Assembly (NCBI GenBank): GCA_021397835.1
Contig: JAJFZO010000799.1
Span: 2,480,001 to 2,544,000 of the forward strand
Direction: 5' to 3'
Source of the DNA: Moringa oleifera
Taxonomy: Eukaryota > Streptophyta > Magnoliopsida > Brassicales > Moringaceae
Length of the DNA stretch: 64,000 nt
Shown: one piece after another, positions 13,570 through 24,257 of the stretch
Numbering within the stretch: position 1 is the stretch's first letter
Layout of the letters: each line of letters opens with the position of its first letter
Program-made: the position numbers and the translations under genes
The notes under the pieces: model-generated
The model's input: the letters and a program-made list of their open reading frames with translations, nothing else
Told to the model about the DNA's origin: nothing
Databases searched by the model: none

Positions 13570-13975
13570 ATTTAACTAAGCTGCATGGGGACCATGCAAA
13601 GACATCATCATTATTTTGAAGGAACTACATTAATATCTTCTTTTTTCAAGAGGTAATAGCCCTCCAACTCTAGTATGCTATTTGGCGTCTTCTCTTACCT
13701 GTATTTCTTAAAGTGGTTCCACAGGTTCAGCTTTCAGTGTTTTCTCTTCATCTTACTGATAAAAATTGATTTAGCAGGTATGTTTATTTTTTTTTCCTTT
13801 TAAGGAAAGTTAAATAGCATCGCCGAAGACAACTTTTGGTCTTCTTTCACCATTCTTACTCCTCCTTGTATTAGAATCTTAATCACCAAATGATGAGTTG
13901 AAATCATAACTAATGGTGAAAGGAGGGTCTTCCAATCAGAACGTTGTAAGCAGCTGGCGCCTTGGCTATCAAAGT
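13570..13975 (-). pseudogene. Reverse-strand Ty3/gypsy protease / RT-start fragment
   Basis: Read on the minus strand from 13975 downwards: APAAYNVLIGRP (protease end typical of Tat/Ogre-type gypsy polyproteins), a frameshift, then STHHL and GGVRMVKEDQK, matching the usual 'STHHLKxKFPTxxGVGxVxGDQ' pattern. Further on at about 13580-13620 comes NNDDVFAWSPCSL, the 'NxDVFAWS' motif just ahead of reverse transcriptase. It belongs to a different gypsy lineage from the Athila-like elements in this window and has the opposite orientation. Frameshifted and truncated, not functional. Confidence 0.72.
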
Positions 13976-13984
13976 TGAGACTCT

Positions 13985-15030
13985 TTTCACTTTCAGATTT
14001 GCGTATTTATACTCTGTTTGAATGAAATTGCACAGAGAGGCAAATAGATAACAATCAGTTTTCTCTCCTTTGCTAGCTTCATTCTTCTTCTTTCCTGAAT
14101 CTTATAATTTCTTTAATTCATGAGCCCTATGTTCCATCTTCAACTCTCACCTGTTCCTTTTTGCGATAACATAGGAACTATCTATTTGATGGTTGTGCGG
14201 CTTTCCTGGGGAGAAGGTGAGGCATTTCCAGTGGGTGGATTTTCATGGTTTGCATGGATTTGCATGGACACGTAGTAAACTGACTTTTGTTTGGAGAGAG
14301 ATGGAGTCCCATTCAGGAGGTGCCACGTGCATGATACCCACATGCATTTGCATGCACACGTGATTACATAAACATGCTAAAGTTTCCCTTTCACAATGCA
14401 AAATCAAATTTATTTTTTTCAATACTTTTCAAGCAAAATCATGTTTAACTATCCATAATATTATATTTAATTCAATATTATAAAATTTGTAAATATAATT
14501 CATTTTTTTACAGTGAATTTTTAAGAATTTAAAATATAAATATATAAAAAATCAAAATTTTATGTAATATTTAATGAAATAATTTTTAAATAAATAAATG
14601 GCAAATTTCTTTTTATTTTTAAGATTTTCCCATTGCAGAACAAACCAGAGGGAGAAACAATCTTCCATTTTAGTGCCTTGTTTATTCTTTTCAATGCACC
14701 TCACGTGCTGCAACATGCATCCCACGTTCGTCCAACGCAACATAAAATCCCTCATTTCGCAATTTTTGTCAAAAACTCACCCGAATCCTGAAACACAATC
14801 ATTTTCGAAGTTGGGCTCTAATTCACACCCTTTTTTTCTCTCCTTCCCTCTTCCAATCTCCAATTAACCCAATAAGATTTTCTCCTTCTCTCCCTTTAAT
14901 AAGGTTCTTTCATAGTACCTGTTCTTTCATTCTTTGTAGAACAGATTTTATTTTCTTTCTCTTTTTCTTGTTGGTGCAAGATAAAGATGGTTTGTGCGCT
15001 TGAGCAAGCGAGAACAAGAAAGTTATATAT
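13985..15030. repeat. Duplicated region upstream of RopGEF fragment, copy A
   Basis: Matches 60000-60690 (for example TTTCACTTTCAGATTTG, TTTCCAGTGGGTGGATTT, GGTTTGCATGGATTTGCATG), with about 350 bases at 14340-14700 missing from the other copy. Contains no convincing exon; short frames on both strands overlap one another and are not conserved between the copies. Confidence 0.6.
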
Positions 15031-15034
15031 ACGT

Positions 15035-15945
15035 CTGGTCGGGGAAAGGGTGTTTCATGGGCTTTAGCATTATCGAATGCCATTACCAATCTTGCAGGTA
15101 CCCTAATCTTTGCCATTATAGCCCACTAATGGTGTTTGTGCTTTTATTTCTCGACTTTCAAGAAGATTAACTATTCTTTGTATCTTTTCCCTCAAACTAA
15201 CCTGTAAAAGATGAGGAAGTTGCATGAAACATATGGGGGTGGCTTGTAAAACTCTCTGATATTTTTACCTGTTAATGCAATGGCAGCTTCTGTGTTTGGT
15301 GAACAGTGGCGTCAGGAGCCAATGTCGGTAGAAAGGAAAGCAAGATGGAGAAAAGAAGTAGACTTGCGCTTGTCTGTCACTGATTATATTGTGGAATCTG
15401 TTCCTTCTCAACAGAAACACAAGGATGGAACAAACATGGAGGTATATCTTCTTCTCCATCGATCTCTGGTTGAATCTTGTGCGGTAATTCTTCTGATCTG
15501 GTAATAACGAGTTCTGGATTCATCAGACAATGGCGACATGTCAACCAACTGATCTGCACATGAACATGATATGCCTGCCTTGCGGAAACTTGACGCTATG
15601 CTTACTGTAAGAATACATACTTCCTTGTGCTTTCTGGTTCATTCAGGCTTAGATATTAATCTGATCGTCCATGGTGTTCATGATTGTCTTGATAACTTCA
15701 AGGACCCACAAGAGTTTACTTACGTGTCAAGAGATGCCCCACAGTCAGAAAAAGAGAATGCCAGAAGAAAAGATGACAAATGGTGGCTTTCTACTGCCAA
15801 AGTTCCTACAAATGGCTTTTCAGAAAATGCAAGAAAGTTTCTGCAGTACCAGAAGGATTGCGTGAACCAAGTGCTTAAAGCAGCTATGGGCATAAATTAA
15901 TGCTCAAGTTCCGTCAAAAATGGAGATTCCAGAGAACTAAATTTT
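15035..15945 (+). pseudogene. RopGEF (PRONE domain) pseudogene, truncated at both ends, copy A
   Basis: RopGEFs exchange GDP for GTP on plant Rho-type (ROP) GTPases through the PRONE domain. Four exons can be read: one ending at 15097 (GKGVSWALALSNAITNLA, donor GTACCC); 15287-15441 (ASVFGEQW, KARWRKEVD, VTDYIVESVPSQQK, donor GTATAT); about 15526-15600 (PTDLHMN, then LRKLDAML); and about 15646 on (DCLDNFKD, YVSRDA, DKWW, RKFLQYQKDCVNQVLKAAM). A 5-bp insertion (about 15568-15572) and a 4-bp insertion (about 15892-15895) shift the frame; both are also in the other copy. The N-terminal exons are missing. After GAGATTCCAGAGAACTA at 15945 the sequence switches abruptly to the AT-rich repeat. Certainly non-functional. 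Confidence 0.88.
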
Positions 15946-15949
15946 GAAA

Positions 15950-17670
15950 ATTTGATATTAACTCAGCACTTCAAAAGTATGTTGCCTATAAGGACATTAA
16001 AACAACACTAAATCTATTTTGATAAAACTTATCTCTGCTGAAGAGATTGGAAGCCTAATGAGATAGAGTTTGGTTTTTTTTTTGTCTAACAAAACGATAG
16101 AGAATATACTTCACACTTGATTCAGGAAACTAAAATCTTTATTGTTCATATTTTTTAAATACATACATACATATTATATACTTCACACTTCATCCAGGAA
16201 ACTAAAAAGATATTAGAGTTTCTTGAGTGAAAATACAAAATTATAAATTATAAATTATAAATGAATCAAATTTTTTTGCACATACAAAAGACAACTTATA
16301 TATTAAAAAGTGACTAGAACCTCTTAACTTACAAAGTTCCATAGTAACTTCTAATAATAAAAAACAAATAAATAAACCTTCACAAAACTACAATTTAACC
16401 AAATTTAAATATTTATAAATTGTTTTGTGACATTTCAAGTATAATTTATTTTATTTTTTATTTTTAAATTTCTTCCTCTATATCTTTTTATGAGTGAATA
16501 ACTTTTTTACTGTTTAAATAAAATAATCTTAAACGATGACAACAACAAAATTAATTTTTCAAAGCATCTCAAGCATGATACTAAGTTTTATATAAATATA
16601 TCTCTATTTTTCTTTGAAATTTGTTTAAGACATGAAATCCATAGTATTAAATTCTAATTTGCTTCATTTGACTTTTTTAAAGTACTTTATTCTTTTTTTT
16701 CTTTTATTATTTTTAAATAATTTTTTGAGTGCATTAAGTTAACAAGATTATCAAATAGTTTGTGATCTATAGATCAATTTGTTTATATCATGATCTATAA
16801 ATTTTAGTTTGATCTTTTTAATTATTGAGTTGAGTTAAAATTATCCATTTTAAAATGAATCAGACTATAAACATGAAATTTTGAACCAAACTGATCTATT
16901 GTCAATTGAGCAAGCTAAATAAATCCATATATGAGTTGATCTTGTTTCTTTTGTTTAGAATATAAAAATTTTATCAATTAATTAAATTAATAATATAATT
17001 TACCAATTGTTTTGGTGTACTTTTTATTTATACTTATTAAATTAATAAAATATGTATATATATAAGTAGTTTTTTAAAAATTTATCTAATTTTATTGTGC
17101 AATCATATGGAGAAAAAAATGAATAATATCTTTTATTTTTTAAATTTTATATATTTTACATAAATTAATTCATCTTATAAAAAAATATAACTTTATTTAG
17201 ATTATTTATTTTCTAATAAAAATATACACTTTTAAATACTTGTTATCGTTATTTATATTTGTATATTAATTTTTTTTTCTTATAATTTAATTAAAACACA
17301 TATTACTTTTTAATTCTACAAATTTAAATATAGTACATGAAAGTGTAGTAATTTTGTTAAATATTCAATATAAGAGTTTAAAGTTATTAGCTTATAAATT
17401 TTTAAAAATAAATGTATTATTATTTATTTTTATAACCAAATTTATTTATTTAAATTATTTTTAGAAATAATAAATATTTTTTTTAAATTGATACACATAA
17501 AATTTATTAAATCGATTTTTATAAATGTGAGTTATGCATGATGTTGTGGATTAAATCTATAAATAAGGTGATAAATTTAGTCAGATTTCAAAAACTTATC
17601 ATAATTTTTATGAATCGAACTCAAACCTTGTGCTTATGTGTTATTTTGAAATGGTTAAGCCTTGCTAATT
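15950..17670 (+). repeat. Second, deleted copy of the AT-rich module repeat
   Basis: 15950-16190 matches 52020-52250 (CACGTTGCCTATAAGG / ATGTTGCCTATAAGG, AGAGATTGGAA), then 16200-17670 matches 8450-9960 and 53815-55270 (TAGAGTTTCTTG, CACATACAAAAGACAACTTA, TGAATCAGAC). About 1.5 kb between these two parts is missing. It joins directly onto the broken RopGEF exon. AT-rich, no coding sequence seen. Confidence 0.78.
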
Positions 17671-18103
17671 TGAAAAACTTTAGTGTGAACTTATTTGTCT
17701 AATGAGCTTATTAAGAAGATTTTTCATAAATGCCATTTCTATTTTTATTTTATTTTCTCTTCAGTCCCTTATTTATATTTGCTTGTGCATTTTTTCCATC
17801 ACCTTTTCCCTTGTAACATGTTCTCTTTGCAACCATTCTAACATCTTCACACGTTTTCTCTCGACAGGTTTTCCTTTCTCTACATGTTTTCTATCCAATT
17901 GTTCTTACATGTATTAAAAATGGAACATCATATGTTGCACTATAACGCTACGTGGGGCATGTGAAGGCCGAGAACCAAAGTCAGATGATTCATGGGAGGT
18001 TACCTTAGATCCAAGCTCAAATGCTTACCCTTCTTATTTCTTCCATCTGTAGCCTGAAAAAGAAGGTGGAATCGTCAATAGGTAATCCCAAGGTAAGGGC
18101 ACC
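17671..18103. other. Left flank of the CACTA element, no gene assigned
   Basis: The first part is AT-rich, but from about 17950 base composition becomes more balanced (GTGAAGGCCGAGAACC to GGTAATCCCAAGG) and could be a remnant of an exon into which the CACTA element jumped. Short frames exist, but I do not recognise a product, and the sequence after the element (28124 on) gives no continuation. Confidence 0.35.
18101..18103. other. Left 3-bp target site duplication of CACTA element
   Basis: ACC here is repeated as ACC at 28121-28123, directly after the element. Three-base duplications are the rule for CACTA (En/Spm) transposons. Confidence 0.88.
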
Positions 18104-18117
18104 CACTACTACAAAAA
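18104..18117 (+). repeat. Left terminal inverted repeat of CACTA element
   Basis: CACTACTACAAAAA; the outer eight bases are exactly matched by the complement of the right end, and the following A-rich bases partly. Confidence 0.92.
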
Positions 18118-18142
18118 TTATAATAATTGATATCAATTTAAT

Positions 18143-18395
18143 TACAGTTATTCAAATAACTGTCATTAAAAGATTTATCAACATTTTTTATGACAGTTAT
18201 TTCAAAACTGTTATTAAAAGTAAGGTTTTTAACGCCAATTAAAGAAGAATTGACATTAAAAAAGCTATAAATTAAACTTTTAACGTCAGTTCCTGAAGAA
18301 CTGACGTTAAAAGATAACATTTAACATCAGTTCTTATGAAACTGATGTTAAACATTAACACTTTGACGCCAGTTCTTCAAGAACTGGCGTCAAAG
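18143..18395. repeat. Left subterminal palindromes of CACTA element (six)
   Basis: Six successive perfect or near-perfect palindromes built around (A/G)AC(G/A)(T/C)CAGTT and its complement. The clearest are 18277-18313 (arms CTTTTAACGTCAGTTC, 5-base loop), about 18320-18350 (TTTAACATCAGTT) and 18361-18395 (CTTTGACGCCAGTTCTT, 17-bp arms, one-base loop). Weaker ones are at 18144-18163, 18194-18212 and about 18229-18258. Subterminal repeats of CACTA elements bind the TnpA-type protein; that these do so is inference. Confidence 0.88.
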
Positions 18396-19550
18396 GCCAA
18401 AATTGCAGCAGCAATGGCTGCTTACAGATACAGCAAGGAATGCTGCTGCTGCTGCAAGAGGCAGCAGCAATGCCTAGGTTACAGCAGCATTCGTTGCTGC
18501 TGCTTTCCTTGCTGCAACTGTAAGCAGCCATTGCTCTGCAGCAAGGGCTGCTACTGTTGCTGCAAGAGGCAGCACCAAGGTCCGGATTTTTAAACATAAA
18601 TCCTTTGATGCAGGCCAAAATTACTGCTACCTCTTGTAGCAGCAATGGCTGCTTACAGCTGCAGCAAGGAATGCTGCTGCTGCTACTGCAAGAAGCAGCA
18701 GCAATGCCTTGGTTACAGCAGCATTTGTTGCTGCTACTTTCCTTGCTGCAGCTGTAAGCAGCCATTGCTCTGGAGCAAGGGCTGCTGCTGTTGCTGCAAG
18801 AGGCAGCACCAAGGTCCGGATTGAAGACCATAAATCCTTTGACGCAGGCCAAAATTGCTGCTGTCTTTTGCAGCAGCAATGGCTGTTTACAGCTGCAGCA
18901 AGGAATGCTGCTGCTGCTGCTGCTGCTTCTTGCAGCAGCAATGCCTTGGTTACAGCAGCATTTGTTGCTGCTACTTTCCTTGCTGCAGCTGTAAGCAGCC
19001 ATTGCTCTGGAGCAAGGGCTGCTGCTGTTGCTGCAAGAGGCAGCACCAAGGTCCGGATTGAAGACCATAAATCCTTTGACGCAGGCCAAAATTGCTGCTG
19101 TCTTTTGCAGCAGCAATGGCTGTTTACAGCTGCAGCAAGGAATGCTGCTGCTGCTGCTGCTGCTTCTTGCAGCAGCAATGCCTTGGTTACAGCAGCATTT
19201 GTTGCTGCTACTTTCCTTGCTGCAGCTGTAAGCAGCCATTGCTCTGGAGCAAGGGCTGCTGCTGTTGCTGCAAGAGGCAGCACCAAGGTCCGGATTGAAG
19301 ACCATAAATCCTTTGACGCAGGCCAAAATTGCTGCTGTCTTTTGCAGCAGCAATGGCTGTTTACAGCTGCAGCAAGGAATGCTGCTGCTGCTGCTGCTGC
19401 TTCTTGCAGCAGCAATGCCTTGGTTACAGCAGCATTTGTTGCTGCTACTTTCCTTGCTGCAGCTGTAAGCAGCCATTGCTCTGCAGCAAGGGCTGCTGCT
19501 GTTGCTGCAAGAGGCAGCACCAAGGTCCGGATTGAAGACCAAAGAACTTG
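18396..19550. repeat. GC-rich ~237-bp tandem array with internal inverted repeats
   Basis: Five units start at GCCAAAATT: 18396, 18614, 18848, 19085 and 19322 (spacing 218, 234, 237, 237). Units 3-5 are almost identical. Each is rich in GCTGCT/GCAGCA and contains a 28-bp inverted repeat, for example 18878-18905 (AATGGCTGTTTACAGCTGC...) against 18976-19003, with one mismatch. Because 237 is a multiple of three and stops are rare, long repetitive frames (Ala-, Cys-, Gln- or Ser-rich) exist on both strands; these are by-products of the repeat, not genes. Confidence 0.92.
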
Positions 19551-19573
19551 CATTGAAGACCAAAGAATGTGAA

Positions 19574-19610
19574 CCTTCAACGTCAGTTATTCCATAACTG
19601 ACGTTGAAGG
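19574..19610. repeat. Isolated subterminal-type palindrome after the array
   Basis: Arms CCTTCAACGTCAGTTAT and its exact complement around a three-base loop. It belongs to the same family as the palindromes left of the array, so the array appears to have expanded between two members of the subterminal block. Confidence 0.88.
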
Positions 19611-19785
19611 ATATGTTACCTTGCTTTTTAAGGGTGGGGATCTAAATTTTTTTCCAGAGCCCTCTAGAGCCCGCCATAACATCCCGCGAAATTTTTTCTC
19701 TCTAGGTCAGAATTCTCCTCTTCACAGACTGTCCAGAAGCAGCTGCATCGCCAGCCATCCATTCTCCGGCGATTCTCCTGTCTAC

Positions 19786-20280
19786 AGTCAATCTAGAACC
19801 AGCTGGTGTAGTTGCTGGCAGCGTTTTCAGCACTCTCTATTTTGGTATCTGTCCACACAGCCAGCCATTCTTCGACCATTTCCTTGTCTACAGTCCATCC
19901 AGAACCAGCTGGGGTAGCTGCTGGCAGCCTTTCCGGCACTCTCTTTTTTGGTCTCTATCCACACAGCCAGCCATCCATTCTCCGGCCATTCTTCTGTCTG
20001 CAGTCAATCCAGAACCAGTTGGTGTAACTACTGGCAGCATTTCCAGCACTCTCTGTTTTGGTATCTGTCCACATAGCCAGCCATTCGCGGCCATTTCCTT
20101 ATCTGCAGTCCATCCAGAACCAGTTGGGGTAGCTGCTGGCAGCCTTTCCAGCACTCTCTGTTTTGGTCTCTGTCCACACAGCAGCCATTCTCCAGTCATT
20201 CCCCTGTCTGCTGTTCGTCCAGAACCAGCTAGGGTAGCTGCTGGCAACCTTTCCGGCCATCTCTTTGTTCTCTGTCCAGG
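19786..20280. repeat. Minisatellite of ~105-bp units, about 4.7 copies
   Basis: Units start with AGTC(A/C)ATC(C/T)AGAACC at 19786, 19892, 20002, 20107 and (variant) 20212. Each carries the words GCTGCTGGCAGC, CACTCTCT(G/A)TTTTGGT and CTGTCCACA. Reading frames cross it on both strands, including a 158-residue reverse frame, but they contain only the repeat translated and are not considered genes. It may be part of the 5' untranslated or promoter region of the transposase gene, which starts about 440 bases later. Confidence 0.87.
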
Positions 20281-20716
20281 TAGATGAAATTTTATTTTGA
20301 GAAGTTTTTGTTTAATTGTGTTAGGTGAATTGTTATTAATTGATGAAATTTTAATTTTTTTCATTAGTATATTTTGATGAACATATTTGGTATGAATGGA
20401 TATATATTGATATATTTATTATTTCATCATTATTAAGATTTTTAGATTGATTGATAAATTAAAAATGTTAATTAGATGAATTTATATTTTGATAAATTAA
20501 TTATATATTAGGTGTAGATGAATTTATAGTTGAATTAATTTTTTTACGTAAGATTAATTGGTATATTTTATCAAATTTAATTATATTGATTTTATTGTTA
20601 ACATAAATTAATATATTTAGTTAAATTTTAAATAGATAATTAATTAGATTATGGTGTTCAAAATAGCATATTAGATGCTTGAAAAGTAAATAATTAAATG
20701 TCTTTTAAATTTCAAA

Positions 20717-20885
20717 ATGGATAAAACTTGGATGTTTGCTGATAGAAGATCAGAGGCATATGATGTAGGGGTGAATAACTTTTTAGATTATGTTGTTTAG
20801 AATAGTGATAACCCTGAATTAATTCGGTGTCCATGTATTAAATGTGGCAACATGAAGCGTTATACCCCATATAAGATACGAAATC

Positions 20886-20919
<34 letters not shown>

Positions 20920-23900
20920 AGTTGATAGCAGCTATCAAAATTGGATATGGCACGGAGAAACCAGTATTGTTGGGTCTTCTACTAGTAAGAATGCTAAAGT
21001 TGTTAAGGAGGTAGAACACATCGAAGAAGTTAATAACACTGTAGAAATGGTACAAGAGGCATTTGTAGAGTATGATAGTAATCCTAACCACTTTGAAAGA
21101 TTACTTTGTAATGCTGAGAAACCTTTGCACTCTAGATCAGTGAAGTTTACTAAATTATCTACTCTAGTTAAATTGTACAATTTGAAGGCAAAATACGGTT
21201 GGTCCGATCAAAGCTTCAGTGATCTTTTAAATTTGATTTCTGACATTTTGCCTGATAATAATGAAATGCTTACATCCATGTATGATGCCAAGAAAACATT
21301 GAATGCATTAGGGATGGAGTATCAAAAGATTCATGCCTGTCCAAATAATTGCATATTATATCGGAAGAAGTTTCAGGATGACATTCAATGTCCAACTTGT
21401 GGACTTTCAAGATGGAAAGTAACGAAAAACGATAACAAAATAAAGACTGGTGTGCCTGCTAAGATGTTATGGTATTTTTCACCAATACCAAGATTTAGAA
21501 GAATATTCAAAAGTTCTGAAATATCAAAATTCCTTACATGGCATTCAAATAAAAGGGAAATTAATGGTCAGTTGAGGCATCCATCGGATACACCATCATG
21601 GAAATTGGTTGACTACATGTGGCCAGAGTTTGCTTCAGAGCCAAGAAACTTAAGGCTTGCTATATCAGCAGATGGGATTAATTCGCATAGTACATTGAGT
21701 AGTCGATATAGTTGTTGGCCGGTGATTATGGTGAACTATAATTTACCGCCATGGTTAACAATAAAGAGAAAGTTCATGATGTTGACATTACTAATATCAG
21801 GTCCTAAACAACCTAGTAATGATATCGATGTCTATTTAGCTCCACTTATAAAAGACTTAAAAATGTTATGGGACACAGGTGTAAAAGTACATGATGCATA
21901 CCATAATGAGTCATTTTACTTGAAAGCTGTTTTGTTATGAACAATCAATAATTTTCCTGCATATGGTAATTTATCTGGTTGCATTGTTAAAGGGTATTAT
22001 GCTTGTCCTATCTGTGCTGAGAACACCCAAGCTAGTCACTTAAAATATAGTAAAAAGATGTCATATGTTGGACACAGGAGATTCTTACCACGGCATCATC
22101 CTTACCGCAGACAGAAAAAGGCATTCAATGGTGAACAAGAATTCAGAATTGCTCCCCAACCATTAAGCAGTGAAGAAGTCTTTCACAAAGTTCAATGTTT
22201 AATAAATTCATGGGGAAAGTCGAAGAAACGAAGTACAATGGGTAAAGAAGATGTTGTTACACAGTGCTGAAAAAAGAGGTCGATTTTCTTTGATTTACCA
22301 TATTGGAAGTCCATGCATATCAGACATATTCTAGATGTCATGCACATTGAAAAGAATATTTGTGATAGTCTTCTTGGAACATTGCTTGATATTCTAGGAA
22401 AATCTAAAGATGGATTAGCAGCAAGAATGGATTTGAAAGACATGGGGTTAAGGTCTGAGTTGGAACCACAAGTTCGCGATAATCGTACATTTCTACCACC
22501 TGCATGCTACACTTTATCTAGAGAAGAAAAAAAAATATTCTGTAAAGTTTTCAGTGAGATTAAGGTACCGGATGGGTATTCTTCGAACATCAAAAATCTA
22601 TCAATGGACGACTTAAAACTATATAGGTTAAAGTCGCATGATTGTCACATCCTAATGCAACAACTTTTACCTATTGCTTTACGAGGTGTGCTACCCAAAC
22701 ATGTTAGATATGCTCTCATCAGACTTTTCATGTTCTTCAATTTGTTATGCCAAAAGGTGGTGGACGTGTCAAAGTTAGATGAAATTCAAAACGAACTTGT
22801 CACAACACTTTGTTTGCTTGAGAAGTACTTTCCTCCCAGCTTTTTTGATATTATGATCCACCTCACAGTTCATCTTATCAGAGAAGTAAAATTATGTGGT
22901 CCCGTGTATTTACGATGGATGTACCCATTTGAAAGATACATGAAAGTGTTAAAGGGTTATGTTCGAAATCGTAATAGACCTGAGGGTAGTATTGCTGAGT
23001 CGTACATTGCAGAAGAGGCATTAGAATTCTGCGTTGACTATTTATCTGATATGAATATTATTGGAATTCCCCCATGAAAGAATGTACTTGGTCATTCAAC
23101 TCGGAATGGAAAAGCTCTAACTAGTGGAAATGTTGAGAAAGCTGATCATGTCCTCCTTCATCAAGCGCACTTGTATGTTTTGATGAATACGAGTGAAGTT
23201 CAACCATATATAAGGTAATTAAATTTTATGACTCATATTTTATTATTATATGAAATAATATTTGAATTATTATATGATGATTTATTCTTAACATGCAGTG
23301 AGTACTTAAATCAGTTAAGGGTCGATAATTCTATCAAGTCAAAACGACTCAAATGGTTACATGATGAACAAAATCGAACCTTAAGTAATTGGTTACGCAC
23401 ACGGGTAAGAATACTTATTGTTGTCTAGACATTAAATTTATTTTTAATATGGATCATCTAATATATGTTATGATACAGAATGAGAATAAACTTTTATCAT
23501 CCAATCATAATGTCTCATCAACACTACGATGGCTTGCCCATGGTCCTCGATCCATAATAATCAAGTATCCTGGATATATCATCAACGATTGTCGCTTTTA
23601 CACAAAACAACGAGATAACTCAAGGATCCATGAAAATAGTGGTGTCACTCTAGTTGCCAACACCATGCAAATCTCCAGTGCTAAGGATAAAAATCCAATA
23701 TATAATGATTTATCATTCTATGGAGTTATACAAGAAATATGGGAATTAGATTATACAACTTTCAAAGTTTCAATTTTCAAATGTGATTGGATTGAGAATA
23801 GTAGCGGTGTTAAAATTGATAATCTAGGAGTTACACTAGTTGATCTCAATCGGATTGGACATAGGAATGATCAGTTTATATTAGCTTCACAAGCAAGACA

Positions 23901-24111
23901 AGTATTTTACATTGAAGATCCAATTGATGCCAAATGGTCTATAGTGCTGTCAACACCTCCACAAGACTATGATGAAGATGATGATTTATGCGATATTAGT
24001 ATGGAGCACATGTCTTCTTGTAATAATTTGCCACCTGCTGATTTATTTGACCAAATGGATGAGCATCATCTTGTGTATGCTCGAGACAATGATGAAGGAT
24101 TGTGGGTTTGA
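20717..24111 (+). pseudogene. CACTA transposase (Tnp2 family), inactivated by stops
   Basis: The catalytic protein of CACTA elements. ATG at 20717 opens the transposase-associated domain (MDKTWM, then CPCIKCGN). The Tnp2 core follows: ACPNNCILY, CPTCGLSRW, AISADGINSH, WPVIMVNYNLPPW, FPAYGNLSG, then MHIEKN and a DUF4218-type region (RGVLPKHVRYALIRL). Exons: 20717-23214, 23299-23404, 23479-24111; the last carries a DUF4216-like part (YGVIQEIWELDY, FKCDW) and stops at 24109-24111. In-frame stops: TAG 20798, TGA 21938, TGA 22268 and TGA at 23075-23077. The second and third fall where the family has Trp. A (TA)n run at 20889-20917 adds an Ile-Tyr repeat after IRNHLY. The frame is otherwise kept, so death is recent relative to the frameshifted elements nearby. 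Confidence 0.92.
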
Positions 24112-24257
24112 GTATTTTTTAAGGTAATAATCAATTGGCTAATGTGTCAAAGTTATTGTGTTTTTTTATTATTTTATTTTATTTTTTTAATTTTATCATG
24201 TTATATCATATTTTGCATATATGATGCTAACCATATTTTGTTATAGTTTATAGATTT

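Noticed and set aside
14598..14867. 89-codon frame before the RopGEF pseudogene as its missing first exon
   Set aside because: No similarity to RopGEF N-termini, absent from the second copy, and overlapped by a reverse frame of similar length.
18355..19580. Long Ala/Cys/Ser-rich reading frames of 287-402 codons on both strands
   Set aside because: They are the translated 237-bp tandem repeat. Frames are open on both strands because the unit is a multiple of three and poor in stops. No start context, splice structure or family match.
19888..20364. 158-codon reverse-strand frame
   Set aside because: It is the ~105-bp minisatellite translated and runs against the direction of the element's genes.
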